A DNA stretch of 64,000 nt, from contig OY751490.1 in NCBI GenBank assembly GCA_963565915.1, positions 2,480,001 through 2,544,000 of the forward strand, written 5' to 3'. The translations under genes and the position numbers were made by a program. The notes beneath the pieces are model-generated. The model was not told the origin of the DNA. It was given only the letters and a program-made list of their open reading frames with translations, and did not search any database. Positions within the stretch are counted from its first letter, which is position 1, and each line of letters opens with the position of its first letter. Shown in pieces: positions 51,368 through 62,691 of this stretch. The DNA is from Entoloma clypeatum. Its lineage: Eukaryota > Basidiomycota > Agaricomycetes > Agaricales > Entolomataceae.

Positions 51368-52784
51368 CCTAACTTCCTTTCGAATCGGTCGATCCCCGAC
51401 ATTCTCGGAGGTTGATCATGGTCTTCTTAGACCATCATTCAAACGATACTCGCCTACATCCCCCCACATTGATCCCGCTACCGACCCGTTGTCGTGCCTA
51501 GCGCCACCAAAGCTTTTCATTGAATTAACCCCTGTACCCCTTTGCCCGCGACTCATTCTGATCAGGAACAGTAACACCACCCGTTCACACCATCTTCATA
51601 CGTGGACTATACCAAGTCAAGCTGTGCCATGTGCATATCTCGCAGTTTCCTACTTTGGATTCCCCTCCCTGCTGCTTCCATTGTACTTCTTTTACCCGCC
51701 CTCTGCCGGCTCGCAGATCCATCATCTCCCTACAAGCTTCCATTTCAACTCTCCGGCTCATTACATCGTACCCCTTGGGTGCCTCACGTTCCCTTGCATC
51801 CTGTTTTTCAATTGCGTCGGCGCCACCCTCCAACCCTCATCCCCCATTCATCATTTCTCCTTCATCACCGACTCGACCGACACTCTGCATACAATACATA
51901 CACGCTCATTGGTCTCGATTTTTTTTTCATCTCCATCTCACGCTCATCTGGGTTTCGTCCCACTCTCTTCAACATCTCTCAACACCAACGGAATTTTTTT
52001 GTCCGCTCGCTTGGACGAGCGTGTAACACCACATTCCTTACCTCTTTTCTTCATCACTCTCTGTCATGGCATCCGGCATTTTCCCGAATCGTATTACGTT
52101 CAATGACGAGGTCCGCTCTTTCAAGTATCTGGTGCTCGTCACATTTGTTTTTTCGTGGCTTTCCTTTTGCGCAACATAATAGAATTCGGCAGGTCGTTAT
52201 CACTTGTGTGCTGCATTTCCTTTCCTTCCCCCCGTTCAAGTTTCCCTTTATCTGCCTCTGATCTCTACTTACAAATTACAATCAGCTTTTTTCATCCCAA
52301 TCTGATTGACCGGTTTGAAGTTATCTTCATTATGGTCCATAGTATATAAGGTTGTAACTATCTCAATATATCTTACTTTGTATAAATTCTGAAGAAGCTA
52401 CGCTGTGGATGGTGGGCAGAACAGTGCGATCCGAAGATGTAGGTTTGGACTTGTGCAAAAGGACAAGATTTTGAAGTCGAGTGTTTTCAATGTTTGCGAG
52501 GACAGGTTGCTTCAATACATCACAACTTATGACGGAAGATGGCGGCGACGTGCGATGGAGGGTGTCAACCAGATGGCAATGTTTTGCGCCAGTGGGGCCT
52601 GGATAGCATGGAGCATGCTCCACTCAAAGAATAGCTATCTTTGAATTCATAAATACTATCTGACGTTCCTGCAACTTTCGTCCATAAGAACAACAGGTAT
52701 GTCCGCCGACAGAATAGGGCATTACTCACTAATTGTATGTCAGTGATCGGGGGAATGAACAACCAGCTCCTCCAACCTCTCATA
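51368..52784. other. Pyrimidine-rich gene-free region
   Basis: The plus strand from about 51480 to 52270 is so poor in A and G that all three frames stay open for 130-220 codons. No frame shows domains or sensible codon use. It probably includes the 3' end of the upstream gene. The remaining part to 52784 is AT-richer and shows nothing recognisable. Confidence 0.5.
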
Positions 52785-53121
52785 TCACTCTGCCTCCGCC
52801 AGCTGTGCCGCCGCCGTTACTTCAGCTTTTGCGATTGCTTTTCGCCGACGCTCCAGAATCTCTGCCTTCTTGTCCGCCAAAAGGACAGCCGCGCGTTGGT
52901 CCCAGTGGTATGCCCAGTAGCCGGCATAGCCAAACACGGCCATCGATATTAGGTGGGCTCCAGGGTCTGGGGGAAAGAGGTCTGGTGAGCTTTGGGTGGT
53001 CGGCTGGTTTAGCGGGTCGTTACGCACTTTCGAGGGGATTTCGTTTCTGTATTCCGAGCTGTCCAATCCTGGCGGCGAGCCCAAAGGCTGAAAAGCCGAG
53101 TATGTTGGCTAAGAGTGACAT
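52785..53121 (-). CDS. Small single-pass membrane protein, possibly mitochondrial
   Basis: Two exons (53121-53028, 52981-52785) encode 96 residues. It begins with a hydrophobic/amphipathic stretch (MSLLANILGFSAFGLAARIG), then NLFPPDPGAHLISMAVFG and a membrane segment GYAGYWAYHWDQR. It ends with a charged helix (LLADKKAEILERRRKAIAKA). Size and plan resemble small accessory subunits of mitochondrial complexes, for example fungal complex I NUXM, but I cannot confirm this. It is divergent from the TPR gene (183 bp). Confidence 0.7.
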
Positions 53122-53304
53122 AGTATCAGTGGTGTGTTAAACGCTAGTCCCCGGAATGTCTGCAGTATAAACAGAGGCAAAGACTGTGCACAGCCACAAT
53201 TTACCAGTCGAGTCCAGCGCGTCTAAAACACCACCTCTTCCCCTCCAGCGCCAAATCCTTCACTAGAACCCGTCTATTCCACACCCAAAGCCCTGTAACT
53301 CGTT

Positions 53305-54317
53305 ATGGAGGATCTCAATGCAACCCAGATCAAAATCTCGACGGCGAAACAGAAGAAAGACGCCGCAGATCAGGCCTTTAAACAGGGAGATGTGAAAGCT
53401 GGTGAGCCTTCGCATCAAGATAGCATGCCGATTCTCGAGCTAATATTACTCCTCAGCGCTTGCTTCCTACTACGAGGTGAAGTCCTCCTCGATCTCAGAG
53501 GGGGTGGCGCACACTCACTTTCCAGTCCAGTCCCTTATGTACCTCTTAGGTTTGGACAAGTGAATGGGTTAAATCGCCTTCCTTGTCTGATGTCGGATGC
53601 TAATCTCACGGCGCGTTTCAAGAAATGCGCTGCAAAGTTTGGGTATGGGATCGTCATCGTCCAGCGAAGCCAGTACTTCCAAAGACGGGAAGGATGTCAA
53701 GGAGAAAACAGAGGTATCACTGCCAAATCTCCCCCTTCGTTTATCGCTTGATCTGACACCGTGTCATAGGTGGACGAGATAATTGAGAAGATCTACGCTA
53801 ATATGTCTGCCTGTCATTTGAAAACACGGAACTGGAAACGAGTCGTGGAGACTGCTGACAAGGTGGGTTTCAGAACATCACAGTTTCAAATATCCCGCTA
53901 TATACTCGTCAGGCGCTGGCGAAGAACGAAAACAATTATAAGGCACTATACCGAAAAGGGAAGGCCCTGGGCGAACAAGGCTTTTATGAGAAGGCTGTCA
54001 AAATCTTGGAGGACGTGAAGGAGAAAAACCCATCTGGTTGTTGTTACTAGCTGAGAATTTCTTCCCGAGTGGGCTAATGTACTTTCCAGATGGTCCTGCC
54101 ATCGATGCTGAACTTGCCAGGTTGAAGGTACTTGACAACGATCGTGAGCGAGTACATAAACAGAGACTAAGAGGTAAGGCGCCTTCATTCCTCGTGTTCA
54201 GGACTCAGCCATTCCGACCACATCACTATACCAGGTTTCTTGAACAAGGCCGACAAGAAGTCGCCGCCTGCTGCATCATCCCCGGCTGCCGATACCCCGA
54301 TAGCAGATGCAGCGTAA
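53305..54317 (+). CDS. TPR-domain protein
   Basis: Eight exons (53305-53401, 53457-53476, 53531-53559, 53623-53713, 53770-53862, 53913-54036, 54090-54173, 54235-54317) encode 206 residues. Exons 2 and 3 are only 20 and 29 nt. Three helix-pair repeats can be seen: AADQAFKQGDVKAALASYY, IYANMSACHLKTRNWKRVV and NYKALYRKGKALGEQGFYEKAV. This is the layout of the TPR clamp found in immunophilin-type and Hsp90/Hsp70 co-chaperones. No peptidyl-prolyl isomerase or other domain precedes it. A Ser-rich loop (GMGSSSSSEASTSK) sits between repeats 1 and 2. The partner is unknown; a chaperone adaptor is the likeliest role by analogy. Confidence 0.85.
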
Positions 54318-54436
54318 TGTGTACCACATTTTCGCGTGCTGTGCAGTTCCAATTGTTGTATCATAAGACTTCTTCCATGTTCACGAAATTATGCATTCAA
54401 CCACACGACTCGTATGGGGAATAAAAGAATCTAGGT

Positions 54437-55749
54437 CTAGGCTAGCTTCGCCACCCCGATCTCGACGAATTGTTCAGTACTGAAGCCTCCTTCGGGGGCC
54501 TTGACCACCCCCGCTTTCTCGAGAACGCTGAGCGTATCAGTAATCACTGTTTCGGATATCACTAGGCAATCTTGCGGATAAGCAACTGTTTTGAGCCATG
54601 CCTGAAATCTCAACTCGATCATCGGTACCAAAAATTGAAAGGGATCGGTACCTCAATATCCTCTGCCGGGTACCCAAAGTTAATTTGGATGAATTCTACA
54701 TCAGCCTGGACCCGTTTGGCCTCCGAATCGAAGCCGCGCACGTATTTCGTGAGACCCGCCAAGAAAGCCTCTACTTCTTCCAATGGTGCGCGCGTACGAG
54801 AAGGATGAGCTGCAATGAGCCAAGATGGCCAGGGAGTGGGGACAGATCCTATCTGAAATCGGCTGGTTTAACATGTAGTTGCGCAAAAACAATTGAAGAA
54901 AGATGTCCTACAAATCGCGCTTCCCCCGCGTCGACGAATGGTTTTGTCGTGAACCATTCCCACATGAAGGCACTTGTTGATCCATCGTTTACAGAGTTAA
55001 GCAATCCACGGATATCGTTGTTCACTGTTTTTCTGCTTTAATGCAACCCTTCCTCTGCAGAACAGGACTGTTTTTCGACCTTGAAATTTCAAACTATCTG
55101 TGGCCCAGCCTTGTTGGAGTGCCATGACATATGCCATCGTTTGACTACCGCTATATCAGGGAGTGATCAAAAATCGGAAGGAAGGGAGATCGCCTGATCG
55201 CCTGCCTCCCTAGACGCGATATTCCCAGTTTCGTGCCCTGTAGGTCGGAAATGCTGTTGAATTCTGTGTCCTTACCTGTGATGACTGCCCTGAAATAATG
55301 CATTTGAGCTTATCAGAGATCGCTTGGATGACACGACACGTACCAGTTCAGAGGGGTAGAAACAAAGCTTCCGACAAGCTTGTATGCTTTCGATCCATTT
55401 GCTATACCGGATATCAAAGGGTCGGTAAGGGCACTGACAGCGTCGTCGGCCAACATGCCATGGTGAGGAATCCGCCGGTTGAGCTTACATCGCTATGTCT
55501 ATCTCGTCATTTGTTAATCTGGAGATCAGCTGTCCGGTTCCGCCTGCAACACAGCTCAGCCTCGGAGAATTTATATGCGTGAGAAACATACTGGGGCATT
55601 CGACTAGCGTGAAGGTTCGGTCTTCGTCTGCAGCTGCGAATTGAAGTAAAGGGGAAGAAAAATGTTCGCGAACTACATGGGATCGTCAACATTATTGAAG
55701 AGCAGATCAAGCGAAGGGACCCAGTACCATAGCCTATCCTCAACGGCAT
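54437..55749 (-). CDS. Substrate-binding protein-like (NMT1/THI5-like, periplasmic type II fold)
   Basis: Nine exons (55749-55728, 55672-55592, 55543-55489, 55433-55344, 55289-55206, 55150-55080, 55024-54912, 54852-54652, 54601-54437) encode 293 residues. The chain starts MPLRIGYVREHF and has SGTGQLISRLTNDEIDIAIALTD, the turn GTKLGISRLGSGSQTMAYVMAL, and AFMWEWFTTKPF. This follows the pattern of ABC-type nitrate/sulfonate-binding proteins and of the eukaryotic Ca3427-like branch. There is no signal peptide, and the Cys-rich motif of thiamin synthase THI5 is absent, so a cytosolic protein of unknown ligand is most likely. One intron (55205-55151) uses a GC donor. The start is 76 bp from the divergent TERT gene. 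Confidence 0.82.
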
Positions 55750-55825
55750 GATCTTTGTAGATCAGATGATGATAGTCAACGGTCGAGTTGTCACGCGTTC
55801 AATGTGACGCGTCGCGTTGTTGACT

Positions 55826-58800
55826 ATGACCATAACAGTTCCTCTCTTAGGCAAATATTTCTCTGTTGTGAAGGATCTAAGGACGTATCTGTCCGAAATT
55901 CTAGAGTTCCCCTCTGACCCCGATTACTGCTCCACTTTTGAGCCGAAAAGTTCTGATGGTCCGTTGTACCACGCTCTCGTTCACACTTGCTATGTAGCTT
56001 TCAACGCGGCTAGCCGTGAAAGGACGACGCAGCCTCGTTTCACAGTATTTCCGCCTATGGTGGATATGCGTGAGGTGCGAGAATATGCATTACTTCCCAA
56101 TTTGTTTCTAACCGTTTGTAGGTTCTGGACAAAGCTCAAGAAAAGATGTTCAGGTCAAAACAGCCTAAAAATATGCTTACGGCCGGATATCGACGGGCGA
56201 GTAGTCAGAAGGTCTATCGACCATTTTAATCTGACCCTCTCCCACTATCAACATAGGCATACAAGGATGGTGATCGAGGAAAACAAGGAATGACGCGCGT
56301 TGGCATCACCAATTTCTTTGTAAATACTATAGTCACTGCGCTTCAAAGTCCCGAGTGGGACTTTCTACTCCAACGGTAAGCTTGCTTATAATGCGTCTCG
56401 TTGGAGGGTTTCTGAAAAGATGACCAGCATAGGAGAGGACGCAATGCTTCATCTCCTAACTGAGACCCATATCTTTGTATCACTTCCCAATGATTGTCTA
56501 TGCCAGATGACGGGGGAGCCAATAATACATATGGTACCAATGAATCCTCAAGCAACAGAACATACGCAGCAGGGATCGTCAATTCGGCGAGGTGGCCCAG
56601 AGAAACGACCTTTCCCGTTCCCAGATGATGACTCTCAGGAACATTTCGCGAAGCGTCGCAAAGTGGATCCCCCCCGCAAAAAGAAAGACCTTGGTTCGAT
56701 CTGTGGGTGAGTGCATTCAGAAGCTTCTTAACCAGAACTCATCTGTCTAGGCATTCACCCGTGGAAATCTCTTTCGCTCGTGCTAGAATCTTCTACTGTC
56801 GACCAGGCCACGTCCCCCAGTCAAACCAAATCATCGTCGGGTTGCAAGAAAAACGTATGCCATCCTTGCCATTTCCGAAACGCGATCCCGACCTTTGCCA
56901 GATATTCTAAACATGATATCCCTGGCTTATCGACGGCAACCTAAAGTAGACCCAAGTGAATTCGTCGATCCAGATCCAAAGAATCAAGCAGAGCAAGCCC
57001 GGCACCTTGCAAAGTACATATTTTCTCGACAATATTGTCTTACAAACCCGTTCTTTGGAGCACGATCCAAAGCCACCCTTCAGGCCCTTCCGGATTATTC
57101 AGACAAGGAGTTTGAAATAAAGGTAATTGTACCTTTCATCTACCGCCCTTGTAATGTTGATCAATTTAGAACAAGGGCACATGCAAGACCCCAAAACGTC
57201 TTAAACACGTTCTCCCGCTACTGGACAAAATGATCTGGATGCATGGAAAATGTGGATACAAACCCCTACGAGATAAGGTTTGTCCTTCAAAGGTAGGGAA
57301 ATTAATACATAACTTCCCATAGCCTGCTCATATCATTTAGCTGAAAGTTCCCGAGAATAAGAAGCTTGACAGCACCATAATCCTGGTATGACTCTTCCAA
57401 TGAGCATCAACAATTTCGAACGAGCATCTACAGGAACTCATGTCTGAACAATCATCTCTCCTTTGCACCCAAGGCAACGTCCTCGATGATTCCAATACCT
57501 CGATCATGCCCTTTGGCATGACACAAGCTGAGCGGCAGGCCAAATCAAAACCTCGATTCGCTGAGTTCGTTTGTTCTGTTGAGGAAGTCAGTGTACTCAC
57601 TTTTTTTGACCCAAGAGCCTGAAACTTATATTTCCTGAAGGTGTTTCGTTATGTAGCTTTAGTTACCGAGGTTGTCATTCCAAAGGCTTTTTGGGGATCC
57701 AAGACCAACCTCAAAGTAATTCTCCAATGTGAGTGCACGTACGTTTCGACCAGTTTCAATCTTCCATTTCATGTTTGTGGTTTTTAATTAGACGTAAAAG
57801 AGTTTATCCAATGTCGACGGTTCGAAAACCTCACATTGCATCACATTCTTCAAGGTTTTAGCACCAGCCAATGTGATTGGCTGATTCCTCCCGGCATGAT
57901 TGGCCAAGGCCGTGTATCTGTATCCGATGCATTGAAACGCAGAGAGTTGTTGGAAGAGTTCTTATTTTGGTATTTCGATTCCTTTGTATCGAGCTTGCTC
58001 AAGGTACGCATTCCTACCGACATGTCTCACTCTCCCAATTGACGTGTCTTTGAGACAAACTTCTATATTACAGAATCGTCAGCATTCAGAAATAGAGTGC
58101 TATATTTTCGCCAAGATGATTGGGAAGCACTCTGCGCGCCTCTGATCGAACGACTGACTACAGGCACGTTCGTTAGAATTCCACAGGTATGTGGGTACCT
58201 TCCTAGGCTATCGTTGAGATTTCGACATCCCGTATTTTGAATCAGCCGGAAGCAGAAGAACTCCTTCGCCAGCGCAAATTGGGCTTCTCGTTTGTCCGAT
58301 TGCTACCGAAAGAGACTGGTGTTAGACCAATTGTCAATCTGCGACGTCGCAAAACTGTACAGAAAGTCGGTAAGCTGTTTCTTCCTTGTTACACACTATT
58401 CATGTGGATCAGGGACCCTATTCTTCGGAACAATCGATAAATCAAATTCTTCAGGCTGCCTTCCAGATCCTATCTTTTGAAAAAGTACTCATGATCTATC
58501 TACCTCACCCCTCCCCTTACACATTACGTTCCCTAGCGAAATCAACCCGAACAGCTTGGAGCATCTGTTTTCGGTCCAGATGATATCTACTTGAAACTCA
58601 GGGACTTCAAGTCGCGTCTACACCGTAACCCTGATGGATCGTTGTTCGTAACTTCCCATCCGCCAAGAGTCCAATTTACAATCCTGTGTCTCTTAGCCCT
58701 CGACTTTACTTTGTCAAAGTGGATGTCCAGGCTTGTTTTGATACCATTGAACAGGGCAAACTATTGGATATCTTGCGGGAATTGATTTCCGAGGTGACCC

Positions 58801-60526
58801 ACCTTTTTATAATTTTTCGAAGGATTCCTGACGTCAGGAACGTCAGGATGTTTATATGACCCAGCGATATGGAAAAGTAGGGATGGCAACAGGAAGAATC
58901 CAACGCACTTACGTGAAGAGAGCTATTCCAGATGGTCCGTTCTGCTTGCCCCGGCTCAAGCGAACTGCATCTGAATCACCCCCAGATGATCACCCCCACT
59001 TCTTGAGATATGCCAGTGACCTCGCAAAAGCATTGCGACACGTCATTCTTGTTGATCAGGTCGGTTTTTCCCCTTCTGATATCCAAGGCGGAAACAACCC
59101 TGTACCAGGTGGTATATCCAACGTCGGAAAAGCAAGAAATATTACACCTGCTTGAGGAGCACATTACGGAAAATATTGTCAAGGTCCCACCCTAAACTTG
59201 GCGATGAATCTTCTCCTGCTGATAATTGCCTTTGCAAGATCGGACAAGGGTTCTATCGACAAATGGTGGGCATCCCGCAGGGTTCAATTCTATCCGCGTT
59301 GCTATGCTCCTTTTTCTATGGCGACCTCGAAAAACGATATGCAGCCTTCAAGGATGACTCGAATAGTGTAATCTCTCTCCGTCTGGCCGCAACAATAGAC
59401 TTAGCAGGTTTGAGAAGGTATTACTCAGGTTGATCGATGACTACCTTTTCATCACTACAAACCGCCCGCGAGCTGGCCAATTTCTGGATATGATGAACCG
59501 CGGTACGTTCATTTAATGCAGAACATACTTCCACAGTTCAAATTCACAATGTTCCAGGACATCCTGAATATGGATGTTTTATATCGAAGGAAAAGACGCT
59601 GACAAGTTTTGATTATGATGCTCAAATTATGAACGTTACCGACCCAAAACAACGGAGTGGGTAGTCCTATTTTTTTGGTAAACATTGGCATCATCATCTA
59701 CCGGCAGGTTTTCCGTGGTGTGGTTACCTGATTGATATGGAAAACCTTTCAATCAGTGTGGATTATACAAGATACACGGGGACCAGTGAGTTTCGTTGAT
59801 ATTATTTATCGCACCGAATCTCGATAGCTATTTTGTGATTGTTAGGTTTGACTGATACTTTGTCCGTCGTCCGGGGTCGACGACCAGGCGCGGCATTCAC
59901 TTACAAGATGATCTGGTTAGCACCATTCTAGTAACATAACTTTCATTTCTGAAGTTTGTACGACAGGCTAGCGAAAGCTAGAAACCATCCTATATATGTT
60001 GATAGCACGTTGAATTCAGACCATGTGGTTTATCTCAACGTATACCAAAATTTCCTCCTTTGCGCTATCAAAATGCACTGCTATCTTCGCGAGTTAGGGG
60101 CCGGAACCAAGAACAACCCCCGCTTCATCCATGGTACGTTCACTTCAATAATAACTGATCTCTTGATTAAATTTACCTCTTAGATACAGTCCAGAAGATT
60201 ATCACATATTCATATTCATCTTTGAAGAGCAGAATCATTCGTAGGCGAGAAAACTGTCAGGTCAATCCTCCCAACGTGAAATTACAGAAGATGGCTGTAC
60301 ATTGGTAGGTGTACCTTGAAATTGCGGACCTTTTCCATTGAAAAATGCACACAGGCTTGGAAATCATGCTTTCTACACGGTGTTGATTCGGAAACCACAA
60401 CGCTATGTGTCTCTCCTTCGATCGCTCAGGTTTGAGCTATCCAGGCCTTGTGGTCGGCGTTACAAAAAACAGTTCGGAAGATTGATTAGGGAAGGACAGG
60501 CAGATATCTTGCACCTATTGTTCTGA
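55826..60526 (+). CDS. TERT: Telomerase reverse transcriptase
   Basis: Catalytic subunit of telomerase. The model has 27 exons and 1122 residues: 55826-56074, 56122-56211, 56257-56375, 56428-56706, 56751-56854, 56902-57122, 57170-57292, 57341-57385, 57434-57586, 57641-57728, 57792-58003, 58055-58186, 58246-58365, 58413-58484, 58537-58643, 58697-58793, 58847-58934, 58986-59059, 59109-59183, 59239-59367, 59418-59502, 59558-59656, 59708-59785, 59846-59915, 59967-60133, 60184-60304, 60355-60526. Motifs: N-terminal domain to SLPNDCLCQMTGEP; telomerase T motif NFYITESSAFRNRVLYFR; motifs 1-2 FVRLLPKETGVRPIVNLR; motif A YFVKVDVQACFD (Asp714); motif B' MVGIPQGSILSALLC; motif C LLRLIDDYLF (Asp866, Asp867); motif E FPWCGYLID; then the thumb. 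All three catalytic aspartates are present. Confidence 0.95.
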
Positions 60527-60707
60527 ATCCGCAGCCACTATTTACTGGAGTTGCCTCCGGGTTCTCATTGTGCCGAGATAGCCGATCGCCCAATTCAATG
60601 ACATGATTGATCATGCAACCAAAATCTGAATGTTAGTAAGGTTGATCAACACCTCCTGGACTTGCAAACACCTTCAGAGTTACTCCTCCATCTCAACTAA
60701 CCTTAGA

Positions 60708-61398
60708 ATGTCCGTCTCTACTTTCTATACACTCAAGGCGGAGAGGCCGGGTGGAAAGGTCCTTGACTTTGCGGAGCTGAAGGGCAAGACTGTCTTGATT
60801 GTCAACGTCGCCTCTAATTGGTATGTCTTGTGTCCAGCTGGCGATACGCAAATATTGACCCTGCCACAGTGGGTTTACTCCTCAGTACAAAGGTATGCCT
60901 GGATGTATGCCGCTTATCCGTCTGGCGCCTGAAACAAACACAGGACTTCAAGCCCTTTACGATAAATACAAGGATCGTGATTTCGTCATTCTCGGGTTCC
61001 CTTGCAACCAGGTGCGAACTGATTCATTCATTCTGGTTTTCCTAATGACGGTTTTTGCGGCGCAGTTCGGTGGACAAGAACCGAAAGATGATGAAGCCAT
61101 CGACCAATTTTGCACCCTGAACCATGGCGTCACATTCCCTCTCATGAAAAAGTCGGATGTCAATGGCGATAATACTAACGAGGTATACAAATGGCTGAAG
61201 AACGAGAAATCCGGAATTCTCGGACTTTCACGAATCAAGGTGTGAACGATTTTGACCCTTTGGCTTGTCGAAATCATGCCTCTTGGATAGTGGAACTTCG
61301 AGAAATTCCTCGTTGACAAAGAAGGGAAAGTGCTTCATCGATGGGCATCTACAACTACCCCGGAGGCAATCGACGCTGAAGTTGCGAAGATCTTATGA
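60708..61398 (+). CDS. Thiol-type glutathione peroxidase (Gpx3/Hyr1-like)
   Basis: Peroxidase that reduces hydroperoxides using thioredoxin or glutathione; in yeast the same protein also senses peroxide for Yap1. Five exons (60708-60820, 60870-60892, 60944-61011, 61066-61239, 61291-61398) encode 161 residues. The peroxidatic Cys38 lies in NCGFTPQYKGLQ (Cys in place of selenocysteine). FPCNQFGGQEP and the probable resolving Cys in IDQFCTLNHGVTFP match yeast Gpx3, and KWNFEKFLVDKEG carries the conserved Trp-Asn-Phe. A 23-nt exon carries most of the active-site loop. Length is standard and no targeting sequence is seen. Confidence 0.95.
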
Positions 61399-61816
61399 CT
61401 ACATGGACCAAAGTTGTAGCTTTTGAAGCCATGGTCTGCCGGATGTATATTCAAGTGTTTTATATATGTAGAGAATATTCGTGCAAGCTGTCATCCGGAT
61501 GTTAGAGCGGTTCAAAGAACTGCAAAAGCTTGCAAAGGAGACTACCAAAACTTCACCTATTAGACTGACGGAGAGGCGGTATTGTGCACTTTCATTCCAG
61601 ATATTTTATGAGACGAAGACACGCTTTTGCTCTGTCTGTGTTATCAATAGAAAAACGTTGCAATATGACAGTAACGACATCATGAAAAGTTGCCAGTTAT
61701 GGTTGGATCGAAGCTGTACTTACGGGTCCACTATAAAAACGTCCTGTCCTTAGAATGCTCGCCTTGCTTTTCCCTTTCTGCAAAGCCAGGAGCTCTCTCT
61801 CCCATTTTACGCCGAC
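61399..61816. other. Intergenic region between the peroxidase and the Ncp1-like gene
   Basis: 418 bp containing the peroxidase 3' end and the promoter of the next gene. A TATAAAA occurs at 61733-61739, 78 bp before the downstream ATG. Nothing else is evident. Confidence 0.45.
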
Positions 61817-62582
61817 ATGTCTTCCCCGACCCCTTCGACCCCTGTCGCCACCGTTGAAAAGAAATCTGCCTCCATAGACTCTGCCCCTGTTGAGGAGAAG
61901 AAGGATCCTTCCCCATCAGCCCCCCACCCTCCTTCAGTTCCAGGCACAGAGTCTACTAACCCTGGAGAACACACGCGCACTTCCTCTGCGGATGATGCGT
62001 TGACTCCCCAGCAGAAGGTAAAGTTGGCCAAGGCTGAGCGTGAGTCCATAAACATTTCTCTTATGATCTGACAATTTGACGAAAGTCGTTACTGCTTTCT
62101 CGCCAGTCAAAGAGGTCCGGCGGCAGTCGAAGATCCTCAAGGAGGAGGCAAAAGCAGAAAAGCAGGCTTTAGCAACGGCTGGACGTGAGCTTTCCGGCCT
62201 CCAAAAAGTCCACTCCGTCGCGATCAAGGTTCATCTTTTCTGGTGACCATTTCTCCATATGCACTCAAAAGTTATGTTACAGAACGAGGCAAAGGCGAAT
62301 GCTAAGCACACCAAGGTCATGAGTGAATTCCAGAAGCATGAAGCCGTGTTCCTCGCCGCCCGCACGAAGTTCGAGGCTGCCCAGGCCCGCCTGCATGCTG
62401 AGGACGAGAATGTTGGGATAGTGCGGAATAACGCCAAGGAAGCCACTGATACACTTCAGGAGAAGACAAAGGAGGTCGATAGCCTGCGAGCTAAATGTTC
62501 TCTTGATGACAAGGAGCGAACAGTGAAGCTCAACGAACTGGCGGCCAAAGGGGCAGGCGATAACGGTTGCATAATATGTTAG
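61817..62582 (+). CDS. Ncp1-like coiled-coil protein ending in a CaaX box
   Basis: Three exons (61817-62039, 62107-62228, 62283-62582) encode 214 residues. A Ser/Pro/Thr-rich N-terminus of about 70 residues is followed by an almost continuous charged, Ala/Lys/Glu-rich helix (for example LKEVRRQSKILKEEAKAEK and FLAARTKFEAAQARLHAED), predicted to be coiled coil. This resembles proteins labelled DNA-binding protein Ncp1 in mushroom genomes. The last four residues are C-I-I-C, which fits a CaaX prenylation box (Cys211) and would place the protein on a membrane. The DNA-binding label rests on family naming and is not visible here. Confidence 0.75.
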
Positions 62583-62691
62583 GTGTTCGTGCGAGTATCT
62601 CGCACCTTGATTATGATCATGATCTTATGACATTGAATTCTGGGAGTCAAGAAGTCAAGTCAACATATCTATCCATTAACCCGATACACCT

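Noticed and set aside
51489..52261. Plus-strand open frames of 205 and 219 codons
   Set aside because: Both arise from pyrimidine bias; they overlap each other in different frames and have low-complexity translations.
54437..55749. Thiamin pyrimidine synthase THI5
   Set aside because: The fold segments are similar, but the Cys-rich motif of THI5 is absent and overall residues differ.
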